In this document: positions 51,720-60,546 of the stretch, piece after piece
How positions within the stretch are numbered: position 1 is the stretch's first letter
How the letters are laid out: each line of letters starts with the position of its first letter
From: JACPYM01 sp963699175
Lineage (GTDB): Bacteria > Acidobacteriota > Blastocatellia > RBC074
Length of the DNA: 64,000 nucleotides
NCBI GenBank assembly: GCA_963699175.1
Contig: OY969418.1
Location: forward strand, 434,001 to 498,000
Direction: 5' to 3'
Notes under the pieces: model-generated
What the model saw: only the letters and a program-made list of their open reading frames with translations
Database searches by the model: none
What the model was told of the DNA's origin: nothing
Program-made: the position numbers and the translations under genes

Positions 51720-53228
51720 ATGCGTTTGAATTTTCGAAAGCTTGCGCTCGTTGCCCTGCCGGTCGCGCTGATGCTCTGCCACCTGCTGGCTGACCGCGCG
51801 CAGGCGCAAAGCAACAAGACCGCCGAAGAGATTTTGCAACAGACCATCGCTGCCATCGGCGGCATGGAAAAGCTGAGCAGCGTCAAGACGCTTTACGCCG
51901 AGGCAGTCAACACCCGCCAGGAGATCGGCCAGAGTTACTTCCCTGCCTTCAACGAAGATTTCCCGCGCTTACCACGCGAGACTTTTATCACTGCGACTTG
52001 GGTGGACTTTACGACCGGACGCCGCTACTGGCTGCGCAAACTCGATAACACTACTTACGTCAACATCACTACTCCAACCTGGGGGGCCAACCTCACTGGT
52101 GACCGGCACAATCATTTGGGCGCAGCGGTGGTTGATCTGTATCAGCACCGCAACCGGCAAATGACTTTTCCTGGCCCCTTATTCACTGCGCTGGAAAAGA
52201 GAGCCGAGTTGAAACGGCTGCCCGATCAGAAGTTTCAAGAGCGATTGTGTTACGTCATTTCTTTCAACGATCAGAATCGTGATTGGCGGTTGTTTGTAGA
52301 TCAGACGAGCGGGTTGCTCGCTAAGATCGAGTCTGACTTGGTTGTGCCCGTGCACGGCAAAGCTGCCTTGGAATATCGCTACTCCAAATGGAAAGAGATC
52401 AACGGCGTCAAGCTGCCCCTACGTACAGAAGGAGTGAACACACAGAATGGCATCAGCAACTGGACCATAGATGACCAAATCGTCGAGCTTAACAAACCTG
52501 AAGGCGATTGGTTCAAAGCGCACGAGCCAATGATGAAAGAAGGGCTGGAACGTGTGGCGCGCGACCGCGAAGCATTGAAACAACCATCTGCGCCGCTCAA
52601 ATACGACAAGCTGGGCGAAGGCATCTACTACATTCGCGGCACCATTGGCTCGCTGGCCGTGGCAATGGGCGAATACTCTTTCATTGTCGAAGCGCCAACC
52701 AGCGAAGCTCGCTCCAGGCAAGTGATGGCTCTGACTAAAGAGCTATTGCCCGGTAAGCAACTCATCGTGGTTGGCGTGACCCATTGGCATCATGACACGG
52801 TGGCGGGATTACGCGCCTACGCGGCTGAAGGCGTGCGCATTGCTTCGGCTGCGACCAACAAAGATTTTCTGGAGAAGTTCCTCTCCGCTTCTTCGCACGA
52901 TGACGTGCAGAGTAAGACTAAGAAGCTGCCGCCATTTCTCTGGATTGAAAACACACGCAGTCTGTCGCAAGGCAATCGCACGATCACTGCTATCGAGATT
53001 CCCAACACGCATGCGGCGGGCATGTTGGGCCTTTTCATCGTGGGCGAGGGCATATTGTTCTTGGGCGACCTTTTCCCCAGCAACGACCCGGCCTACGCCC
53101 AAGCCGTGCTCGATGCTATTCAGAAACACAAGCTCGAAGTAAAACAGATCGTAGGCGCGCGCGGCGGGCCTGCCACCTTGGAGCAGTTACAAAAAACGGC
53201 CGCCGCACGCAGCAACGACACAAAATAA
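51720..53228 (+). CDS. exported metallo-beta-lactamase-fold protein
   Basis: The ATG at 51720 follows GGAGG and starts a signal peptide (LALVALPVALMLCHLL); the protein has 502 residues. An N-terminal ~270-residue domain (ILQQTIAAIGGMEKL, YRYSKWKEINGVKLPL) resembles outer-membrane-lipoprotein-like periplasmic sensors seen in Acidobacteriota. The C-terminal part is a metallo-beta-lactamase fold with THWHHDTVAGL, NTHAAGMLGLFI and GDLFPSNDP. The HxHxDH motif is altered (H-W-H-H-D-T), but the core His and Asp are present, so hydrolase activity is plausible. Substrate unknown; the protein is periplasmic. Confidence 0.82.
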   Translation: MRLNFRKLALVALPVALMLCHLLADRAQAQSNKTAEEILQQTIAAIGGMEKLSSVKTLYAEAVNTRQEIGQSYFPAFNEDFPRLPRETFITATWVDFTTGRRYWLRKLDNTTYVNITTPTWGANLTGDRHNHLGAAVVDLYQHRNRQMTFPGPLFTALEKRAELKRLPDQKFQERLCYVISFNDQNRDWRLFVDQTSGLLAKIESDLVVPVHGKAALEYRYSKWKEINGVKLPLRTEGVNTQNGISNWTIDDQIVELNKPEGDWFKAHEPMMKEGLERVARDREALKQPSAPLKYDKLGEGIYYIRGTIGSLAVAMGEYSFIVEAPTSEARSRQVMALTKELLPGKQLIVVGVTHWHHDTVAGLRAYAAEGVRIASAATNKDFLEKFLSASSHDDVQSKTKKLPPFLWIENTRSLSQGNRTITAIEIPNTHAAGMLGLFIVGEGILFLGDLFPSNDPAYAQAVLDAIQKHKLEVKQIVGARGGPATLEQLQKTAAARSNDTK

Positions 53229-53263
53229 CGCGAAGCAGTACTTATCATCATCTTCACACAACT

Positions 53264-54043
53264 ATGCAACGAGATAATTTGAGGCGCGAATTGTTCGCGG
53301 AGCTACTAGGCACCTTTGTCTTGATAAGTTTGGGCTCTGCGGTAGTAGCGCAGGTCATCCTGAGTGGCAAAAATAACGGCGAGTATCTATCCATCAACTT
53401 GGCCTGGGGTCTCGCCGTGACAATGGGGGTTTACGTCGCAGGCGGCGTCAGCGGCGCACACCTCAATCCGGCAGTGACTTTCGCGCTGGCCGTCAAGCGT
53501 GAGTTTGAGTGGCGCAAGGTATTGCCCTATATGCTGGCGCAATTGATCGGCGCTTTTATGGGCGCGGCAACCAGCTTTTTTGTCTACCGCGAAGCTTTCA
53601 ACGCCTTCGATGGTGGACAACGGCAGATCACTGGTGAAAAAGCCACTGCCGGAATCTTTGCCACCTACCCACAACCCTATCTCTCCACTTTTGGCGGGCT
53701 GGTAGATCAGATTGTCGGAACGGCCATTCTTTTGTTAGTCATCCGAGCAATTGGCGACGCGCGTAATGTTGGGCCAACCGGCAACCTCGCGCCGTTGATT
53801 GTCGGCTTGTTGGTTGTGGTAATCGGCATGTGCTTTGGCTTGAACGCTGGCTATGCAATCAACCCGGCACGCGATTTGGGGCCGCGCTTGTTTACAGCAG
53901 TGGCGGGCTGGGGGCCGGACGTATTCCGCGCTGGCAATTATTGGTTCTGGGTACCCATAGTCGGGCCGCTCATTGGTGGCGTGGTGGGTGTGACCGTTTA
54001 TGACGCCTTGATTGCACGCTGGCATCCACCAACTAGCGAGTAA
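53264..54043 (+). CDS. glpF: MIP family channel (aquaglyceroporin, glycerol facilitator)
   Basis: The 259-residue inner-membrane protein has six helices and two half-helices with NPA-type motifs: GAHLNPAVTFALAV and GYAINPARDLGPRLF. The Asp after the second NPAR is typical of glycerol-permeable members, so it is called GlpF rather than a strict water channel. A 35-nt gap follows the metallo-beta-lactamase gene and only 6 nt separate it from xth. No glycerol kinase gene is near. The ribosome site is weak. Glycerol, water or small neutral solutes are the expected substrates. Confidence 0.9.
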   Translation: MQRDNLRRELFAELLGTFVLISLGSAVVAQVILSGKNNGEYLSINLAWGLAVTMGVYVAGGVSGAHLNPAVTFALAVKREFEWRKVLPYMLAQLIGAFMGAATSFFVYREAFNAFDGGQRQITGEKATAGIFATYPQPYLSTFGGLVDQIVGTAILLLVIRAIGDARNVGPTGNLAPLIVGLLVVVIGMCFGLNAGYAINPARDLGPRLFTAVAGWGPDVFRAGNYWFWVPIVGPLIGGVVGVTVYDALIARWHPPTSE

Positions 54044-54049
54044 AGAGCG

Positions 54050-54820
54050 ATGAAGATAGCGACCTGGAATGTTAATTCGATGGCAGTCAGACTGCCGCAC
54101 GTACTTGACTGGGTGAAAACCAATCGCCCCGATGTGCTCTGTCTGCAGGAAATCAAGTGCACTGAGGAACGATTCCCCACGCAAGCTTTCGTGGATTTAG
54201 GGTATCAAGTCGAGCTTTTTGGCCAACCCACTTACAACGGCGTGGCAACCATTTCATTATCCGAAATCAGTCAGGTACAAAAGGGTTTTCTCGATGATAC
54301 ACTTGATGCACAACGCAGGTTACTTACAGTTACAACCGGCAATATCAAGGTAATCAATGTCTACATACCAAACGGCTCAGAAGTAGGGGCAGACAAATAC
54401 TACTACAAGCTGGACTGGCTGGCGAAACTGCAGGACTATTTTGACCAACAGCATTCGGCGCAAGAGCCGGTTTTGATATGCGGCGACTTTAACATCGCGC
54501 CAGAAGATCGTGACGTGCACGATCCGATTCTGTGGTACGGCAAAATACTTTGTAGCCCGGCTGAACGCGAAGCTTTGAACAAGATCGCTGCTTGGGGATT
54601 GGTTGACCTCTTCCGCAAGCATCAGCAAGAACCGGGGCTTTTCTCCTGGTGGGACTATCGTGGCGGTGGGTTTCGCCGTAATCACGGCCTGCGGATTGAT
54701 CATATATGGGCTACTGCGTCGCTCGCCAATCGTTGTACGGCTTGCTGGATAGATACTGCGCCGAGGGCGTTGGAGCGCCCCTCCGATCATACGCCGGTTG
54801 TTGCCGAGTTTGCCGAGTAA
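54050..54820 (+). CDS. xth: exodeoxyribonuclease III (AP endonuclease)
   Basis: This 256-residue cytoplasmic DNA-repair enzyme cleaves at abasic sites and trims 3' ends. All family motifs are present: ATWNVNSMAVRLPHV, LCLQEIKC with the metal-binding Glu, YIPNGSEVG, ICGDFNIAPEDRDVHDP with the catalytic Asp and Asn, LFSWWDYRGGGFRRNHGLRIDHI split over the substrate loop, and the final SDHTPV catalytic His. The start 6 nt after glpF suggests co-transcription. Length is normal and no defect is visible. Confidence 0.96.
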   Translation: MKIATWNVNSMAVRLPHVLDWVKTNRPDVLCLQEIKCTEERFPTQAFVDLGYQVELFGQPTYNGVATISLSEISQVQKGFLDDTLDAQRRLLTVTTGNIKVINVYIPNGSEVGADKYYYKLDWLAKLQDYFDQQHSAQEPVLICGDFNIAPEDRDVHDPILWYGKILCSPAEREALNKIAAWGLVDLFRKHQQEPGLFSWWDYRGGGFRRNHGLRIDHIWATASLANRCTACWIDTAPRALERPSDHTPVVAEFAE

Positions 54821-55442
54821 TTAAAAAAAGCCGGTCGGTTTGCTTGCGCGCGCCAGACCGGCTGAGCAGGAGTAGGCAAAAAGGAGGCGAGGTAACTGGT
54901 TTGCCCTGCGGCATAGGTAAAAGGCAAAAGTCGTGGGCTGAAAAAGGGGCACCTTCATTCAGTCTTGTTTACCTTTGCCTTTTACCTACAACTCAGGACA
55001 ATTACACCTCGCTCTACTTAGTTACGCTACAGTTTAGCGATGTTTCCCACTTGAGTTACTCGATTCAGCGCTGACAGGATGATACAGTTATTAAGGCTAG
55101 CTTGGGCCGACGGCCAGAGTTACAAAGCTTGCGCCAGCTAACTGATAGCTACTTCTAACTACGCTTTGGAAGTGCCTAAATCCCTGTTAGGGGGTAGTTG
55201 ATAAATCTTTTGGGGTATTTTAGGCCAATTACGGGAGGAGAATTGGAAGGATGCCGCCTAAACGTTGTTGGTTTAGCTTCGTTTTTCCAGTTCACGTTGA
55301 AAGTAGAAGTCCAGCAACAACGCTGCGGATTCTACATATTCACTAATAACTCGTCAACAATAAAAATCAAATAGTCCCCGACATTCTATTCTGCTCTGGC
55401 CTATGCTAGATTTCTCGACTGAATTCATCCAACACTGATTCA
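54821..55442. other. 622-bp intergenic region with two inverted repeats
   Basis: An 8-bp inverted repeat (54829-54836 with 54856-54863) lies just after xth; its A-run is on the left, so it would work as a terminator for minus-strand transcripts. A second, 14-bp perfect repeat (54915-54928 with 54974-54987) follows. From 54990 to 55440 the DNA is AT-richer. An open frame of 31 codons at 55251 has a good ribosome-like GGAGGAG 14 nt upstream, but no other support. No RNA gene was recognised. Confidence 0.5.
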
Positions 55443-55676
55443 ATGTCACCAAAGATGGAATGCGCTTGTGCACAAACCGAGAGTTTACGTGGTGCGGCAG
55501 TGAATGCTTACCTTACTCGTTTTCTTGAACGAGTAAGCGATGTTGCCGATCCAATGACAGGGATTTATCAATGCCACATCTGCGGCACACGCTGGTTGCG
55601 CCAAGCCAAAGATGAGCACCAACCTGCCCAGCTTCTGCGTTTGGCGCAAGCTACATTCTCGCAAGAGAACCAGTAG
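55443..55676 (+). CDS. small zinc-ribbon-like protein (unknown)
   Basis: The 77-residue protein has CAC near the start and a YQCHICGTRW motif near residue 42, which looks like half of a zinc ribbon; the CACAQT cysteines may complete a four-Cys site. No family is recognised. The ribosome site before ATG 55443 is poor, and ATG 55455 is an alternative. The gene is 10 nt ahead of another small gene and shares strand with the esterase-like gene, so a three-gene unit is likely. Confidence 0.5.
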   Translation: MSPKMECACAQTESLRGAAVNAYLTRFLERVSDVADPMTGIYQCHICGTRWLRQAKDEHQPAQLLRLAQATFSQENQ

Positions 55677-55686
55677 GAGTAGTTTT

Positions 55687-55881
55687 ATGGCCTTACCGAC
55701 TAGACAAAACCCTGAAAGTGGCGTGCTCGAAGTGCTGGTGGATAACGAGTGGCGACCGTTCGAGCAATACCGCAAACAACAGATTGATGAAGCGTACCAA
55801 AATTCGGTGAAGTTCCTCCGTGAAAGATTGGGCGAAGATCAAGCCCGGAAAATGGAAGAAGACAATGAACAATCGCAATAA
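55687..55881 (+). CDS. hypothetical small protein (64 aa)
   Basis: The ATG at 55687 lies after AGGAG and starts a charged 64-residue protein (NPESGVLEVLVDNEWRPF, then a Glu/Gln/Lys-rich helix). It has no signal peptide and no recognised family; the VLVDNEWRPFEQYRKQQIDE region could be a small beta hairpin followed by a helix. It overlaps the start of the esterase-like gene by 17 nt, which supports translation of both from one mRNA. Confidence 0.6.
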   Translation: MALPTRQNPESGVLEVLVDNEWRPFEQYRKQQIDEAYQNSVKFLRERLGEDQARKMEEDNEQSQ

Positions 55882-57967
55882 GTTGAGTTATGCTGCTGGA
55901 CTGCGCTGGCACTTTTTGATTAGCCTGTTAGTCTGTTTAATCTGCGGGTTGCAACTGCTCACAGATTCGACCGCGATTGCATTGGCACAAACACCAAATG
56001 CTGATCGCCGAGCTATGGAAATCCGACATCTCGATTACGATTTCACCAATCAACTGTCGCGCTATCAAAGCCGCGCTGCATGGCAGGCGCGCGCTGAGCA
56101 GTTGCGCAAGCAGATTCTGGCTAGCGCGGGGCTGTTGCCCGCGCCCGACAAACAGCCTATCAACCCGACGATTTTCAACAAAATTGATCGTGGCACACAT
56201 ACGGTTGAGAAAGTCTATTTCGAGAGCTTTCCCGGTCATTACGTCAGCGGCAATGTTTATCGCCCGAAAAGGCCTAACGGCAAAGTACCTGCAGTGCTTT
56301 GCCCGCATGGGCATTGGGGCTACGGGCGCTTGGAAAATCAGGAGTTAAATTCGGGGCCGATGCGCGCTGCCAGTTTTGCCCAGCAAGGCTATGTGGCCTT
56401 CACCTGGGATATGGTCGGCTACGATGATAGCTCTGCGATCAGCCATCGCTTTGCGATTGGTCATCGCGAGGGCACCTCGCGCGAAGTATTGTGGAGCGTC
56501 AACCTGCTGGGCTTGCAACTTTGGAATAGTATCCGCTCGGTGGACTTCCTGTTGACGCTGCCGGAGGTTGATCCCGAACGCATCGGCTGCACGGGTGAAT
56601 CGGGCGGGGGGACGCAAACGTTCTTGCTGGCAGCAGTGGATGAGCGCATCAAAGTTGCGGCGCCGGTCAACATGGTCTCTGCAATTATGCAAGGCGGCAG
56701 CCTGTGCGAGAATGCGCCCAACCTGCGCATTGATACCAACAATGTCGAAATTGCAGCGCTGTTTGCGCCTCGGCCAATGTTATTGGTATCAGCCACCGGA
56801 GATTGGACAAAGAATATGCTGCGCGTCGAATACCCAGCCATCCGCGAAATCTATCGGCTCTTCGGCGCAGAAGACCGCGTGCAAGCAGTGCAGATGAATG
56901 CGCCGCACAACTACAACCAGGAGAGCCGTGAGGCCGTTTATGGCTGGTTTGCGCACTGGTTGAAGGGACGCGCCGAAATGACGCCGATCAAAGAAAGGGG
57001 TGTGAGCGCCGCGCCGCTGACCGACTTGATGGTCTTCTATGGCCGCTTGCGCCCGGCAAATGAGTTGAACGAAGAGCAGTTGGCCGAAGCCTTGATTGAC
57101 GCGGCCAAACGGCAATTGACTGAAGCTCAGCCGAATACAGCGGCTGCAATCGAGAACTTCCGCGCCCAGTTTGGTGAGACATTCAAGTATTCGCTGATGG
57201 CGGCTTATCCACGGACTGAAGAGATCACGGTGCTGCGACGTGAAAACCTCGCTTCTCCGCTTGGCCAAGCACAGACGGTTGAATTAACGCGCAAAGCGGC
57301 TAGCGATAGCGTAAAGCTTACGATCTATCAACCAGCCACAGGCAAAGCGACTGGGAGAACAACCTCTTTGGCCTTGGTTATAGCGCCACCCAAGCAACCA
57401 CCGACGGAGTTAATCGCCGCCTTGCTCAAAGCCAACCACACAGTAGCCAACCTGGAAGTCTTTACTGGCTTTGCCGACCAAACGGAAGTCAACAAGTACA
57501 AATTCATTGCTACTTACAATCGCATGCCAGCCGCCAATCGTGTGCAAGACGTGTTGACCGCTTTGGCTTTTGTGCAACAGTCGTTGTTGAAAGAGGTCGC
57601 AGGCCAGAGCGCCCAACCCCAGTTGACGGTGCTCGGTGTGGGTGAAGCAGGTTTGTGGACATTGTTGGCGCGAGGTCTTGCGCCACACGTTGACCGCATG
57701 ATTGTGGATGCTAATCAGTTTGCTGACGGCAGTGACGAGGCATTTCTACAAACGCTGCCGATTCCCGGGCTGCGGCGGGCAGGCGATTTTGCAACGGCGG
57801 TGACGCTCGCCCCACTCACACCGCTCGTCGTTTACAATACAGGCAATAAATTCAAGGCTACGCGGGTGGCCGAAATTTACCGTCGCTTAGGCAAAGCCGA
57901 GGACTTTCGTGCGCACACGGAACAACTCTCAGCCGCCGCGCTGGTTGCCTCGTTAGCGGCGAGATGA
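55865..57967 (+). CDS. exported alpha/beta-hydrolase, acetyl-xylan-esterase-like
   Basis: From ATG 55865 the protein has 700 residues with a signal peptide (ISLLVCLICGLQLLTD); the longer start at 55820 lies inside the preceding gene. The N-terminal ~370 residues form an alpha/beta-hydrolase with CPHGHWGYG, nucleophile S246 in CTGESGGGTQ, an Asp in SATGDWTKN and His in NAPHNYNQESRE, like acetyl xylan esterase-related and DUF-type hydrolases of Acidobacteriota. The last ~250 residues form a second, alpha/beta-like segment without a clear catalytic site. It probably deacetylates or hydrolyses carbohydrate esters outside the cytoplasm (inference). Confidence 0.8.
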   Translation: MNNRNKLSYAAGLRWHFLISLLVCLICGLQLLTDSTAIALAQTPNADRRAMEIRHLDYDFTNQLSRYQSRAAWQARAEQLRKQILASAGLLPAPDKQPINPTIFNKIDRGTHTVEKVYFESFPGHYVSGNVYRPKRPNGKVPAVLCPHGHWGYGRLENQELNSGPMRAASFAQQGYVAFTWDMVGYDDSSAISHRFAIGHREGTSREVLWSVNLLGLQLWNSIRSVDFLLTLPEVDPERIGCTGESGGGTQTFLLAAVDERIKVAAPVNMVSAIMQGGSLCENAPNLRIDTNNVEIAALFAPRPMLLVSATGDWTKNMLRVEYPAIREIYRLFGAEDRVQAVQMNAPHNYNQESREAVYGWFAHWLKGRAEMTPIKERGVSAAPLTDLMVFYGRLRPANELNEEQLAEALIDAAKRQLTEAQPNTAAAIENFRAQFGETFKYSLMAAYPRTEEITVLRRENLASPLGQAQTVELTRKAASDSVKLTIYQPATGKATGRTTSLALVIAPPKQPPTELIAALLKANHTVANLEVFTGFADQTEVNKYKFIATYNRMPAANRVQDVLTALAFVQQSLLKEVAGQSAQPQLTVLGVGEAGLWTLLARGLAPHVDRMIVDANQFADGSDEAFLQTLPIPGLRRAGDFATAVTLAPLTPLVVYNTGNKFKATRVAEIYRRLGKAEDFRAHTEQLSAAALVASLAAR

Positions 57968-58015
57968 AAGAATGCGAGTGCTGACAAACAAGTTTAATAG
58001 CAGAAGGGATAGGTA

Positions 58016-58282
58016 ATGCCGGATAACACAAGCCAACCGGTCAACTCACAGACATTGGTGATTGACTTCGAGCAATTGACGTATGAGACCGTCGAGCAGG
58101 AAAACGGAATGGCCACCGCGGTACGTTTCAAGCTAGATAACCCTGGCGTTCAAGTTGGTGATGTGCTGCTGGTCTTGTCAGGCGAAGATATTCAATTTCA
58201 CGGCTTCATCAACAACATCGCCGATGGCTGGGCAACAGCCTCTGACAAACACAGCTCGATGCTTCCTGCTAGCGTGCATTGA
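58016..58282 (+). CDS. hypothetical protein (88 aa)
   Basis: The 88-residue protein starts at an ATG 5 nt after an AGGGATAGG purine run. It has no signal peptide or cysteine motif. The second half (VQVGDVLLVLSGEDIQFHGFI) looks like a small beta domain of the PilZ- or SH3-like kind, but no family can be named. It stands 48 nt after the esterase-like gene and is convergent with the DUF1501 gene, 28 nt apart. Confidence 0.55.
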   Translation: MPDNTSQPVNSQTLVIDFEQLTYETVEQENGMATAVRFKLDNPGVQVGDVLLVLSGEDIQFHGFINNIADGWATASDKHSSMLPASVH

Positions 58283-58310
58283 GTAACGAAGGATGGCCGG
58301 CTGTCGCCCC

Positions 58311-59771
58311 TCAAGCGAAGAGTCGCTCAATCACATTGCCGCCAAAATCGGTCAGCCGTTCATTTCTTCCGTTGTGCAGATAGGTCAACCGCATCTGATC
58401 CAACCCGAGCAAGTGCAAGATCGTGGCGTGAATATCGCGCGGGTGGAAGCGTTCGCCCACGGTCTTGTAGCCGATCTCGTCCGTTTGGCCGAGCACTTGG
58501 CCGCCTTTCACGCCGCCGCCTGCCAGCCACATCGAAAATGCCGTCGGATTGTGGTCGCGGCCCTTGCCGTTCTCTGATACAGGCGTACGGCCAAACTCCG
58601 TTGCCCACACGACCAGCGTTGAATCGAGCAGGCCGCGCGATTTCAAATCCTTCAACAAGCCCGCAATCGGCTTATCCGTCCAGCGGCACATCTTCTCGTG
58701 ATTGCCTTTGATATCGTCATGTGCATCCCATTGCGTGCTGACTGGCCCGCCACCGGAAAAGAGCAGAATGAAGCGGCTGCCGCGTTCGACCAATCGGCGC
58801 GCCAACAGACAGCGTGTGCCGAACTCGTTGGTCGGTGCATCGCCCAAGCCATAAAGCTGCTTGGTTGCTTCAGTCTCTTTGCTGAGGTCTATCGCTTCCG
58901 GCGCGTGTTGCTGCATGCGAAAGGCCAGTTCGTATGAGGCGATGCGCGCTTGCAGTTCGCTATCGTCTTCACGCAGTTTCAGTTCATTCATCCGGCGCAT
59001 GAACTTGAGCAGATTGGCCTGCTGTTCGCGGCTGCTCTTACCTGCTGAAGAGAGATGCAGGATCGGTGTTGAGCCATTACGCAACTGTGTGCCCTGATAA
59101 ACCGCTGGCAGATAGCCCGCGCCCCACATCGGCGCGCCGCCTTCCGGCAAGCCTTCTGGCTGCGTCATCACGCAATAAGCGGGCAGATTTTCACTCTCGC
59201 TACCCAAGCCATAGGTCACCCAACTGCCTAGGCTGGGATGCGCTGGCAACACGCGGCAGGACATCATCTGATACATCGCGGGCGCGTGGACAAAGCTTTC
59301 GGTATAACAAGAGCGCAGCACTGCTATGTCATCAATGCATGAAGCAACGTGCGGAAATAACTCGCTGACTTCGACGCCCGATTGGCCGTGCTTTTTGAAT
59401 TTCCAGTGGCTGCCCAACAGTGGCGTGCCGGGTTTGACGAACTGGCTCTTGATCTCGCCGAACGATAGCGGCAGTTGCTGGCCATGCAATTTGTCCAGCA
59501 CCGGTTTCGGATCGAAGGTCTCCATCTGGCTTGGCCCGCCGACCATAAAAAGAAAGATGACGGCTTTGGCTTTGGGGGCGAAATGCGGCGCTTTGGGTGC
59601 GAGCGGACTGACAATCTTCGCGGCTTTGCCTTGCTCGCTGGCTTGCAGATCACGCGCCAGCAACGAGGCCAGCGCCAATGAGCCAAAGCCGTTTGCAGCG
59701 CCAGAAAGAAATTCGCGGCGCGATGTAGCGGCGGGAATATGCGTTTGTTCTTTATTCATATCCGGTTTCAT
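58311..59771 (-). CDS. DUF1501 (sulfatase-like) Tat-exported protein
   Basis: This 486-residue protein has a twin-arginine signal (TSRREFLSGA, residues 16-25) and the family blocks FLFMVGGPSQMETFDPKP, VWATEFGRTPVSEN and GRDHNPTAFSMWLAGGG, so it is a second DUF1501 paralogue, distinct from the one at 24180. The start overlaps the upstream gene by ATGA. It is the last gene of the minus-strand operon with the 253-residue protein and the DUF1549/1553 protein. The predicted role is envelope polymer or ester hydrolysis, without experimental support. Confidence 0.9.
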   Translation of the reverse strand: MKPDMNKEQTHIPAATSRREFLSGAANGFGSLALASLLARDLQASEQGKAAKIVSPLAPKAPHFAPKAKAVIFLFMVGGPSQMETFDPKPVLDKLHGQQLPLSFGEIKSQFVKPGTPLLGSHWKFKKHGQSGVEVSELFPHVASCIDDIAVLRSCYTESFVHAPAMYQMMSCRVLPAHPSLGSWVTYGLGSESENLPAYCVMTQPEGLPEGGAPMWGAGYLPAVYQGTQLRNGSTPILHLSSAGKSSREQQANLLKFMRRMNELKLREDDSELQARIASYELAFRMQQHAPEAIDLSKETEATKQLYGLGDAPTNEFGTRCLLARRLVERGSRFILLFSGGGPVSTQWDAHDDIKGNHEKMCRWTDKPIAGLLKDLKSRGLLDSTLVVWATEFGRTPVSENGKGRDHNPTAFSMWLAGGGVKGGQVLGQTDEIGYKTVGERFHPRDIHATILHLLGLDQMRLTYLHNGRNERLTDFGGNVIERLFA

Positions 59772-60529
59772 TGCGCTGAGGGAATGGCAGCCTTTGCCAG
59801 TGTAGACGAACGTCCGCTTTGATGATCGTGCACCAGGATGTCATAAGACTGGCCGGTTAAACCTTCCAACTCCGCCGAGGCAAGATTGAATTCGCGCACA
59901 TGTCCAGCGTATCCACCGCTGTTTATATGCTTGAGCACGCGGTTGGCGCGAAACAATACCACGCTGTACCGTGCGTTCAGTTTGAACTGGCCATCAAAGC
60001 TCCAAAACATTTCGTTGTTGACCCGCTTCATATTGCGCAGGAACAGATCGCAATCACCCTTACTTGGTTCATCGGCACTGGCGCTTTGATAAAACACGCA
60101 AGTGCGCAAGGTCGCCAGCACCTTCTTGGTATTTGCCTGAAAGATAGAGACGCGCACCTCGTACCAACCTGCCGGGCTTGAGTCACCAAAATGAAATCGG
60201 TCATCGAGCAGGAGGGATTGATACTTCCCCAGCCTCTCGATCACCGGCCCTGAATCGCGCTGGCGTGTACGTTCGACCTGCTTGTGCGTCACATTACCAT
60301 CGTCGTCTTTTTCTTCAACTTCTTCGTTGTAGGCATAGCCCACCTGTGTAGAAAAAGATTCAATGATCTCATCAAGTGCTGTGACTTCGATGCGCAACTG
60401 GTCGCCGGATTGAAAGATGTTGCCATTGGTGCGTAAAGCCAGATTGCCGTTCTGCCATTGCGCCTGCGCAGGCATTGCCAAGCAGGACAGCCACATCAAT
60501 GCTAAACCAGCCCAGAATTTCATTTTCAT
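59768..60529 (-). CDS. exported hypothetical protein of the DUF1501 operon
   Basis: The ATG at 60529 follows GAGG at a 6-nt spacing and starts a signal peptide (FWAGLALMWLSCLAMPAQAQ); the protein has 253 residues. It looks beta-rich (DQLRIEVTALDEIIESF, GWYEVRVSIFQANTKKVLATL) with an acidic insertion (EEVEEKDDDGN), as in immunoglobulin-like or carrier domains. Two Cys occur at TLRTCVF and GDCDLF and may form a disulfide. No family is recognised. It is sandwiched between the DUF1549/1553 gene (17-nt gap) and the DUF1501 gene (4-nt overlap), so it probably belongs to the same complex. Confidence 0.75.
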   Translation of the reverse strand: MKMKFWAGLALMWLSCLAMPAQAQWQNGNLALRTNGNIFQSGDQLRIEVTALDEIIESFSTQVGYAYNEEVEEKDDDGNVTHKQVERTRQRDSGPVIERLGKYQSLLLDDRFHFGDSSPAGWYEVRVSIFQANTKKVLATLRTCVFYQSASADEPSKGDCDLFLRNMKRVNNEMFWSFDGQFKLNARYSVVLFRANRVLKHINSGGYAGHVREFNLASAELEGLTGQSYDILVHDHQSGRSSTLAKAAIPSAQ

Positions 60530-60546
60530 CACACACCTCATAAGCT

